From Phallusia fumigata (Eukaryota > Chordata > Ascidiacea > Phlebobranchia > Ascidiidae), in assembly GCA_008931825.1 (NCBI GenBank), contig QXVZ01029435.1:1-21597 (forward strand): a DNA stretch of 21,597 bases. Direction: 5' to 3'. Shown in pieces: positions 7,727-17,200 of this stretch. A model generated the notes under the pieces. The model saw only the letters and a program-made list of their open reading frames with translations. It was not told where the DNA came from and ran no database searches. The translations under genes were made by a program, and so were the position numbers. Within the stretch, counting starts at the first letter, position 1; each line of letters opens with the position of its first letter.

Positions 7727-10700
7727 ATGTATTTACATTGGTTTTGTCAAATGTTACTTGTTTTTATGTGTTACCTACACATTACCGTTTTAGCACAAAC
7801 AGGTAAAGAAAAACCAGTAAAAAATGCAATGGTGTTAAAAAATTGTGCTTCTACCACGTTAATTTTAACATAATGATTGTAATTGAGTGGTTTACAGAAG
7901 TCTTTCCAATCGCTTGGTTGTATTTGTATATTACTACAACTAGAATTATTTTCATTGCAGTCAGTGTACATTTAAAGACAAAGTCTACAACAGGATACCA
8001 AGTAGCAGGAAGCACAGTCAAAGCTTCAGTTGGTCTAGTTGATGTCGACAGTCTTTTTACCATGATTTGGAGGATAAACACAACGGTGGTACAAACATCT
8101 TAAATGAACCCTTGAAGTTGTCAACAGTTAGAGTTATTTTTAGAACGTGGCATCATGTCAGCTTGTAGCAAGTGGAAACTGTCAATGCATACTAATTCCC
8201 GACACGGGACTTCACAACAGAACAATGGCAAGGTATCTAAACACTTTCCTTTACATGTAATCGACGTTTTTTGTGGTGCAGCGACAATCATAAAACTATT
8301 TGTAAACAATTTTTTTTTATTTTAAGTTGCACGGAATCCACTTTTTTCCTGAATTTTACTACCACAGCATCTGACCAACAAACATCAATACATGTTTTAA
8401 ATGGAGTCGGGGGAAATTTGGATTCGGTTTCATTTGTTGTTACTCCATGTAATGTATTATGTTTATACTGGTAAACACTGTTTTTTGTTAAACAATGGTT
8501 TGGGCCGTTTTTAGTCTAATTAATTGCTCTAGAAACCAACCTATTTGTGCTTCGAGTTTTGTCCTCTTAACATGGACTGTTTGTAAAGTAATCTACGTCA
8601 TTTGAGTACAAAACGATGAAAAGTGTCTATCGAACATTTGCTAAGGTTTAGAACCCACAACTATTTTTGTCCAAGGTAAATATGTTTTATCATACTGTTT
8701 TGTAAACAGATTGCGTTCTTTGTCCTGAGTTTGTGAATTGTTCTGACACAAACTGCGATCTTGGCTGCAGCACAACATTTGAATGTCTTCCCGGGTACAC
8801 AGGAACTGTAACAGGTGTTTGTCAAGACGATGCTTCATTTGAAGAAACTGGAGTTTGTAATCCGGGTATGTGAATTTGTTTTGTTGCAAGTTATGCGTTC
8901 TCAGTCATCACTATTTATGCATGTCTTTAAACCAAAGAAGAAATATAAACATATGCAATAAATGTGGGTTTCTCAAAAACAAAAGGGGCGACAAATGATT
9001 TACGGTATTTAGTTTTCGCAACCACCAAACGGTCAAATTCACCACAAAACAAAAATCCTGCCGCTGACGGATCTTTAGCGCCACCAACCATCGCGACTGA
9101 AAACGTATCGCGATTGTAAAACTGTACAAAAACTAGATTGATTGACATGGCACGTATTTTTAATGTTTGTCAAATGTACAGTTCACCAAAATCTCCGCCA
9201 AGTACAGAATGGGAAGAATCAAACAAAACTTCGCTTAATCACTTCAATGAGGAAAGTGCGTATAATCGGAATTAATACCTGATTTGTGTTTTTTTGTGTG
9301 TGGGGGGTATTTAGGATTGCTATTCTTGTATATATATGACATTGTTCGATCCAGTACTCACCCTTATTTGTCGCTTGCTGTTTATAGTACAGTGCGACAC
9401 AACGGCGGCACCATGCGGTGGCTGCAACGCTACTGACACTGAAGTGGATTTCAACACAACACTCAAATGTTTATGTGGAGGAAATCAATACGAAGCTTAC
9501 TGTGACGTAACAGGAACATGGAATATTACATCCGAACCAGGTAAACCAAACGACCTGTGATGTCGACAATGTTATTTTTACATCTCTGCAATATCGTAAA
9601 GTTTGACTTCGGCTATTTTCTCTCACCCTATGTAAATTAGTCTTTGTCAGTTCAGTAAATAAAATCGAACTTGCTCAAATACCAAAGCGAGAACTAGGTG
9701 CAAAAAAGTGAAACAAACTACAAAATATGACGTCACCCGACTAAGAACACCTCAGGTAAAACGTACTCTTGTTGTTGTTGTTGTTTTGCCCGAAAATAGC
9801 CTGGACAAACCTATAGTCTCAATGGAAAAGTTAATCTTCAACGAGATATCACGCGTCACCGCTGTCATTAAACCATACCAAATGGTGCGATTTCAGGTAA
9901 AAACGATAACAGCACAAAACGTTTATTTCGGGAAAACTGGTTAATTATAATTACAAGGCATAAAAGACCTGGCGTTGACAAATCATGACATCTCGTGCAA
10001 CTTAAAATCGGTTTGCGGCTATCGAGGGAAATGAATGCGACTAAAGGTTGTTTTGCACTTGATGTCATACGGCTAAACTTAACCTTAATGAGCTACAACA
10101 AATTGACTACATAGAGTTCTACAAAAATGTTTCAGTGCTGTGCAACACAAACGACATTACGTGCGATTGGTGTCAAATACCTGAAAATCAAAACCTGGAA
10201 TACGACACAACCCTTGAACTGACATGCGAAGGTGGCAAAGGATCAGCGCACTGTCTCGCCACAGGGGAATGGAGCGTTACATGCATTGGTAAACAATTTT
10301 GTATTTAAATAATGTAGAATTTCCGTTGTGGGGATGCTTATTACAAAGCAGTAAATTGTTTTAAACACCTGCAAATTTAGGTTATTTCATTGTCATTAAT
10401 TTTTGCCGGGTTTAAAATTGAAATAGTATCTGAAACGGTTTATTTCAGCACAATGCAACACAAATAGCATATCATGCGAATGGTGTGAGGTACCCAAAGA
10501 TGTAATCTATGATTCTGATTACGTTCTTGAATTGCTTCCGTGTGAGAAAGGAGCTACAGGTTCAGCGCAGTGTCTTGATACAGGATATTGGGACGTAACA
10601 TGCACAGGTAGGTCAGAAGCAACAAGGATATCACTACTTTATTAATAAATGTGTTTGGACAAAAAATATTAAGTATTATGTAATAAAGCATGAGCAGGTA

Positions 10701-11808
10701 ACCTTTTCAACTCGTGATCAAAACCCAGATCAGCAAGCTTACATAGGGCCGTAGTAATTTTCTTCTTACGATTTTGTATTTATGAGCTTGGAGGGTTTGT
10801 GTGGCAAAAACAACGGCTTGTGATGAAACAAAAACATTTATCCACGCATGGGCACAGATGAATTTGAGAATGGTTAATCAAAGCTTTGATACCACCCATA
10901 AATTAAATTTCTCATGAGGTAAGAAATTTGTGAAGAGGCTGCGAGCCGGATGATTTTACCTGACGCGCCGGATTTAACACGAGGACCGTAGGTTCCCAAC
11001 GAGTGGTAAAGCGTTGAGTAATGTAGGTTGATTTTTGAAATCTGGTTTGTTGCCCTTTAGCTTCTTTATTTTGGTTGGGGTCCCGCGAATGTAAAACCTT
11101 TTTTTATCGTCCGATTGTTTGAATAATCATCAGAGTTGTTGTGAGCAAACAATTTATCGCAGTTGGCTTGCCTGTTCAAGTTGTTAATGTTAACTAATGT
11201 CGTTTAAACAGGGGCCTGCCAAGCATCGGGTATGATTAATTGCAACAGTCCATGCGGTGAGGAGTGCACTTTCGCCCAGCAGGAGCAAGAATACATCTAC
11301 AACGGGACTGCCACTTTATTATGTCCATGCCCGAGCAACAAAGAAGTTACAGCGAGTTGTTCGCAAACAGGATGGATTCTTGATTCGCCCTGCAGTACGT
11401 TTCGAAATATATCACAGTATTAACACCACTAATGCTTCCTAAATATAAAAATTATTTGTTTAAACACAGAGGCGGCTGCTCAAAATGTTACTTGGTTAAC
11501 GACAATTTGCTGCCTTCTTGCATGTTTGTTTTTGTGCTTCGACGATCTCAAAATCAATCAATTGGTTTCGATGCAGAAAAACAAACTGGAAAAAGGGTCA
11601 TCAGATGGTAAACTGATCATTATAGTGGCAATTATCACAAAAAAGCAATTATTAGTGTTTTTATGTTTGAGTAAAAATAGCGAAACAGTCTGCAGGGAAA
11701 TTTATACATGCCAGTAACAAAAATGTTTTAGCAGATAGCAGCGACAGCAAGCTTGATGAATGGAACAGAGAGGAAAGCACAAACGTTCGGAAACTAAATT
11801 GTTTTTAG
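7727..11808 (+). CDS. Gene B: CCP-repeat type I membrane receptor, complete
   Basis: Eleven exons: 7727-7802, 7961-8088, 8144-8232, 8327-8448, 8710-8865, 9388-9540, 10136-10288, 10449-10607, 11212-11394, 11470-11607 and 11732-11808. All junctions are GT-AG and the frame is open, giving about 477 residues. Order: signal peptide (1-25, core MLLVFMCYLHITVLA), N-terminal domain over three exons (26-138), five CCP-like repeats (139-190, 191-241, 242-292, 293-345, 346-406), a TM helix (about 413-430, with LTTICCLLACLFLCF) and a tail of about 47 residues rich in K, E, S and D and without tyrosine. The architecture recalls the variable complement-receptor-like proteins described in Ciona (vCRL1), but I cannot show orthology. 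It is probably a cell-surface recognition protein. Confidence 0.85.
7961..8448 (+). other. Gene B exons 2-4: N-terminal domain related to that of genes A and C
   Basis: Three exons joined by a 55-bp intron (phase 0) and a 94-bp intron (phase 2) encode about 113 residues. Landmarks in order match gene A exon 2: TTGYQVAGS against TTWAANYNGS, SLFTMIWRINTT against DVFWTVWFEDNSS, IPDTGLHNRTMASC against LPGLHSTLELNATC, and STFFLNF against TTFGVTL. Here the domain is interrupted by introns, while in A and C it is one exon. Fold unknown. Confidence 0.65.
8710..11394 (+). other. Gene B exons 5-9: five cysteine-rich CCP-like repeats
   Basis: Each repeat is one phase-1/phase-1 exon of 153 to 183 nt. 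Repeats 3 and 4 are closest to each other, with CNTNDITCDWCQIP or CNTNSISCEWCEVP at the start and GSAHCLATGEWSVTC or GSAQCLDTGYWDVTC at the end. The late tryptophan before the last cysteine is typical of CCP/sushi. The extra C-x(2)-C near the start gives six cysteines where the standard module has four. Repeat 1 has F in place of the tryptophan, and repeat 5 carries further cysteines. Confidence 0.75.
8866..9387 (+). other. Gene B introns over 300 bp: no features
   Basis: This intron, together with 9541-10135 and 10608-11211, holds no exon or repeat that I can support. A short (TTG)n run lies near 9768-9785 in the second. Confidence 0.5.
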
Positions 11809-12017
11809 AAAACGTTTTTCAATCCTTGCATATTTCTAATCAGTAATTGTAGTGCGAGCTTGTGATTTTAGTCACTTTGAACTTTTTTATATGCGTAGGT
11901 TTCGTCGTTTAATGCTGTGAACCGATACTGATGTACTTAGCCCTTAGCGTTACTAAAACATCGTTTTAATCCAGATGAATCACCACTTTGTAAATATAGA
12001 GGCGCTCAAATACCAAC

Positions 12018-12023
12018 AATAAA
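12018..12023 (+). terminator. Probable poly(A) signal of gene B
   Basis: AATAAA lies 210 nt after the gene B stop and is the first clear signal downstream. Confidence 0.5.
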
Positions 12024-12047
12024 ATTGTCGGTTTGTGCTTTGTACTT

Positions 12048-12326
12048 TCACGTAACAGATGTAGCTGGTTTGGTTAAAGCAACATCAAGGAAGCATTCAT
12101 GTTTAACATGATTATACGTTGTCCGAATGATAGATGAGTCTCTAAACAAATCTATGCCCCGGAATGTTACCTTACGTTCAAATAGAACTCTGCGACCAAA
12201 AGACTGACCCGGTAAAAACCTTAGCTGTATTTCGATGCGTTTTCTGAGGAAGGTGTACTTGTTATGCATGACTTCTCCAAGTGGGGTTCCTTTGTTAAAT
12301 AAGTGTGGTGAAAAATTTGGGCGTTA
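12048..12326 (-). pseudogene. Unrecognised coding-like remnant, minus strand
   Basis: An open frame of about 92 codons ends in TGA at 12050-12048. Its composition is protein-like (NKGTPLGEVMHNKY, RIEIQLRFLPGQ, FERKVTFRGIDLFRD) and richer in G and C than the introns nearby. An ATG lies at 12269. The frame is closed upstream by a TAA. I do not recognise the family. It could be a last exon of a lost gene, or a fragment of a mobile or viral element. Confidence 0.45.
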
Positions 12327-12395
12327 ATTTTAACCCTTGCGGTCTTCACATTCTTGACCTTAGCTTTTACGTTAATGATTGTCTTCTGTTGACAG

Positions 12396-12780
12396 TATAC
12401 AGCTTGCGATTGCTGTACGCACCCGTGATCCTCCTGAAGAAAAAATTGTTATAAATGCACCTTTTGCCGACGCCCTAAACTTTGCCAGTGAAAACGGCCA
12501 CATGTGCGCACCATAGGTCTGGACAGCTCGAAGAAACGCTTATATAAAAAAATTCCTGTCGTTCTCCATTACACACTCCAACAATTTCGTCTGTCGCCGC
12601 ATTTACCGCAAAATTAAATCGCCGGATGAGCTCATGGAACTGGATTTGCTTCGTGTCCAGTCGAAGCTCTCAAGTGAGTTAAACGCTGCAAAACAACGAA
12701 GGGACATGCAGAAAATTCGGATTAAATTCGGTCACAAATTAGCCATCCTAAAGTTGCTGTGCAGCTTTCGTTTTTGTTAA
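12396..12780 (+). pseudogene. Unrecognised coding-like exon with an internal stop
   Basis: After a good acceptor (TTGACAG), one frame reads protein-like sequence (AVRTRDPPEEKIVINAPFAD), meets TAG at 12514-12516, and goes on in the same frame to TAA at 12778. The second part is basic and helical (SPDELMELDLLRVQSKL, AAKQRRDMQKIRIKFG). The stop overlaps an AATAAA (12779-12784), as in a real 3' end. A single stop in an otherwise clean frame suggests recent decay or a sequencing error. Divergent from the remnant at 12048-12326; family unknown. Confidence 0.5.
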
Positions 12781-12849
12781 TAAACAATATAAAAACTGAT
12801 AAACATACAGGTGTTGTGTTAGGGTTGTTTTGTTTGAGATTCCAAATTA

Positions 12850-13745
12850 GTAACGCATCCCCTGTCACAAGGTGGCGCTGTCTGGCATTTGACTATAGCC
12901 TGCACAGACGCTGCAATATGCTCGTAAGATTGTGGGTTCTAATCTTGTCTCGGTCACTTGCGTTTCCGTTATCGAGAAACTTAAGCGGACATTGCTTCAA
13001 CCCAGTGAACCCGATGGGTTGACTCGAAGTCATCAACATCAAAAAATCAAACAAAAAATGATCCAACGAAACTGGAATAAGACAGGTAGCTCGACGGTGG
13101 ACTCATTGTAAGCATAACGTATTCCGACGTTGTTCCGCCCTCCGAGGATAAAAATGAAACAAGGAAACATACAAATAAACGGTCTCAAGCCACTTGCAAA
13201 TTATCTCAATTGTTTTGTTCTGTGTTTAATTTTTGTTTCCCTTTATGGATGACGACAAGCAACGTGTTAATGCTCTTCATTGGGGCGACATTGTCTGACT
13301 TCCCTACGTTTGAAGTCCAATGGCTTGCACAGACGCTGAAAGCGGCCAGGATGTCGCGCGACTGCCTTGCGCTCGCAAGGTTGTGGATTCTAATCCTGTC
13401 TCGGTCACTTGAGTTTACCTGAATAAGAAACTTAAGCGGCATTGCTGCACCCGATGGGTTGACCCAAATTGAATTCACCAACTTAAAATCAAATAAAAAA
13501 TGGCTCATCAGAACTGCAATGAGGCAAGTACGTCGCCGGTGGACTCATTGTGAGAAAGGCACATTCAGACGATTGAGTAAATTTACAAGTGTCTTGAGAC
13601 CGTTTGCTTCCTTTCTCATCGATTGGCGGAAAACTGTCTCAAGCCACTTGCAAATTCACTCAATTGTTTTGTACAGTTTTTAATTTCTGTTTTCCTATAT
13701 GGATGATGACAAGCAAACGTATTGATGCTCTTCATAAGGGCGACA
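12850..13745 (+). repeat. Two-unit tandem repeat of about 430-450 bp with tRNA-like B boxes
   Basis: Units of roughly 12850-13290 and 13300-13745 share long blocks: CACAGACGCTG, TGTCTCGGTCACTTG, AAACTTAAGCGG, CCGATGGGTTGAC, GGTGGACTCATTGT, TCTCAAGCCACTTGCAAAT and a GGATGA(C/T)GACAAGCAA end. Each holds GTGG(G/A)TTCTAATC, a B-box-like motif, so the unit is probably SINE-derived. Divergence between the units shows the duplication is not recent. Confidence 0.7.
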
Positions 13746-14230
13746 TCGAAAAGTAAAGATCGCGTTTGTTCTTACAGTAAACTGAAATAAATCATAATCC
13801 GGTGAACATCCACATCTAGTATTTGTGCCAATACCTAAAAAGGAGAATAGCTACTTCAGAACATGATGTTGTCACGTAAACCAAATTGTTACATAAACGT
13901 ACTTGCAGATAATGCGCCAGAATAACTTTCAAACAGTCGTGTATAAATTAGGTATTTGAGAAAATTGCAAATACACGTGAATATTGGTCAAGAACTAATT
14001 CTAGCAAATAGTTTTTGCAAAATAAAAATCACTTGGGTAATAATCACTCATATTTAGTCATTTAACACTCTGCTGATATCACAAGTAAATATATAATATA
14101 GGTAACCACTTTCACTTTGGTAAACGCTGTTCATTGACAGAGTAGATGTTCTGCAACGCAGACGTACCACAGTTCTTTGTTTTCCAGTTAAGTGATTTGA
14201 ATTTGATTTGTAACAAGAAAACAGTTTTAG

Positions 14231-14285
14231 ATGCTGTTAGGAGTTGTTTCATTTCTTCCGGTAATACTTGCAGTAGAAATAGCAG
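14231..14285 (+). other. Gene C exon 1: signal peptide
   Basis: ATG at 14231 opens 18 codons (MLLGVVSFLPVILAVEIA) and ends in phase 1 at GTAAAT. This matches the phase-1 acceptor at 14620, so the mature protein starts near GLYPGQTTW. It is unlike gene A's signal exon, so the two leader exons have different histories. Confidence 0.75.
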
Positions 14286-17200
14286 GTAAATAAGTATAAA
14301 CGTTAGGTCTTCAGATTTAAATGCTTTTCTAATTACTACAACGAATATCACACATAAAATAAGAAATTAAGTTAATATTATAACTTAGTGCTCATTTGCT
14401 TGAGATTTTACATAGTGCTTGTTTCTAATTACCAACAACAAAAATCACAAATAATAAAAAAATTGACAATTAATTTTGTTACAATATTGCTCGTTTGCTC
14501 ATTGACTTTCTGTTTGGTGAAATAACCTCCTCACTTCTATTAACGTCAAGCTTGGTCAAAAATTAAAAGTGGCAACGGTGCATAAATGGTTTGTTTGTTG
14601 TAAAAAATTAATTTGTTTAGGTCTGTATCCAGGTCAGACAACTTGGGCGGCAAACTACAATGGCTCGATGTATTGGTACAGTGAGTGTTTTAAAAGCGGA
14701 GACATTTTTCGCGATGTGTCTTGGACAGTTTTGTTTGAGGACAATTCAAGTGATATAGCATCTTACAGCTGGTGTTTCGCTTGCAGTCCACCACAATACT
14801 TTTTCAACTCATTCAACTTACCTGGATTGAATTCAACTTTGATTTGGAACGCAACTTGTGTCAACACAACATTCGGTGTAACACTGCCTAGGAATTTCAC
14901 TTTGGACAAAAGCGTTGTTGAGGTCGACACAGTCAGTATTGATCCACAGACAAGGAATATTACCATTAAAGGTAAGTGGGTGCAACGTGTATAAACGCTA
15001 GGTGTTTATATCGCATTTGTTCGTAATACTTGAAAGTAGGTAGTTAATATGTTGTTGACAATCATACCCAGTAGAAAATCAACATGCAAATAACAACATG
15101 CAGTTTTATGCAAGGAATAATTAACCGAAAACGATTATTTGGAGTGCGAATCAGGGGCACAGCCAGAGGCGGGACGAAAGGTGTTATGCTCCCCAAATTA
15201 TTAAAATTGTACATTAAGGTAGGCTACTTTTGCAAACAAAGTTGTACATCAAGATGGGTTACTTATAGAACCCTTCCCCAAATAAGGAAATAATGGAGAC
15301 TGGCTACACGCTGTTGGTACAAATGCAAAGCGAATTTAGCGTGTAGTTTTTCATTAATGGATTCACAATCCACAATCTGTACAGAAAAACATCCGACGCA
15401 ACATTCATAACCACACAACTTACTGGTTTTGCCCATTAACTTATTTCCAATTATTCCTCCGTTCCGTTTTTAAATTTAACGATTAAACTAACAAGACGTG
15501 GGTATCGTGAAAATGGAAGACCTGTTATCAAACACAAAAGAGCTAATTTAACAAAATTAAAACACGTGTAGGTTATGTGCATGGGATTATAAACTACTGA
15601 ATAAAGTAAGCGTCAGAAAAAGCATAGCAGATTGGGTTGAAACTATAGAGTAAAATAGTTGCAGCGGTTAAAAACATGATACATGCTTAATGATATTGCG
15701 CGTAATTTGTCCTTCGGTACATGGTATCCAATGTGTCCCCCCCCCCCAAAATGGCCGATTGGTTAGCACACATCCTCCCACCCTACAAGGTTATGGGTTC
15801 TAATCCCATGTCGCAAGTCCGTGTTTAGTGCAAGACATTAAAGTCACTAACTTACAGCACATTCATTCTTGCCTTGTTTAGCCTGCCCAGGAATAAATTT
15901 TAACAAAGACATTTCATTTGTACTGCAAAACATCACCTTTGCAAATGTGTAAACTCTGCTGCATTTTTTGGCAGAATGCCCTAAAACGTTAAATTTCAAT
16001 GTTTCTGTATCTGCTCCCAATGGATTTTATGACACACAAGGAAAATTTGATTGTCCCAACAAAGGAAGTTTGTTTACAAACAGTGGAGCGCCAGTTGCTA
16101 ATAGCAACACAAAATGTTTGTCGACTGCTCAATGGGATGGGGAAAATGTGGTTCAATGTTGGTTTGGTAAATTGCGTTTGTTGAGTTGGTGTATACTGTT
16201 GAAATAACATTGGATTTGTTTTGTGCAGCACCAGCCTCATCACTATACATAAATGGAAGTGTCGGTTCAACATTTACTGTCATAGAGAACAACACTTTAA
16301 TATTAGATTGTTATTACACTGATGAATATCCAGTTGGGTCTAACACTGTTTATTATAAGGGAATAAACATTTTCAAAAATGTATCTAAAGTAAGTGTAAT
16401 GTTCAATTTATTTTTATTATTTCAAGGTACTGTGTATTATTGAACCAATTGTTTTTAAACTTTTAAGGCCGCTTGATTTATCACAACTAGCAAGCCTCTT
16501 CCAATTCTCAAATTGGGAAATGTACTGAATACGTTTTTTTTTTAATTTAACTGTATCAATGAAAAGAGTTGTTTTGCTGAACAGGAGCTAGGGTTGCCAA
16601 GGACATTCATTTCTTTTGCAGAATACTCCTGTGCAGTTTATTCCAAAACGTGAAGACAACAATCTCAATGTTTCCTGTCAGGCTGTGACTCCATACACAG
16701 AACGCATTAATGAACTTGGATGCTCACAAGTCACTTTGCTTAATGTGCAATGTAAGTTAATCTTAACAGCATGTGGGAACCTGTTAATAATTACCATGTA
16801 CATAGAGATCAGCCATACAATGTGCACATGTTGATATCTCCATCAGTAAATGTAGTAAAATCAGGTGAATCCTTTCTTTTGAACTCTGTACAAAATGTTA
16901 CATTCCATTGTTTCAATGAATCCAATGTAAGTTAAACTTAACACTATGTGGGAACCTGTTTGTAAATATGAATATCTACCATGTATGTATAGACTATCCA
17001 ATCAAAGTACATGTGGTCATATCCACATCAAAAACTGTAAAATTTGGTAAACCATTTATTTTCAACTCCACAAAAATCATTTCATTTTACATTCCATTGT
17101 TTAAACCAGAGCTTCCTAAACTAGGGGTCGTGACTTTTAATTGGGTCAGGCAAAGAATTTTGCCAATTTTCCACGAATTGTCATAATTGCCGTCTTTTGA

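Noticed and set aside
8054-8058. A frameshift in gene B at a run of five T
   Set aside because: Reading through gives stops, but a 55-bp GT-AG intron (8089-8143) keeps the original frame and joins to exons with matching phases, so no frameshift is needed.
7961-8232. A PLAT/LH2 domain at the start of gene B
   Set aside because: The resemblance depended on reading frames that the splice model does not use. The spliced domain matches gene A's N-terminal domain instead.
8449-8463. A later donor for gene B exon 4 before GTAAAC at 8463
   Set aside because: It would leave phase 2, which does not fit the phase-1 start of the next exon at 8710. The GT at 8449 fits.
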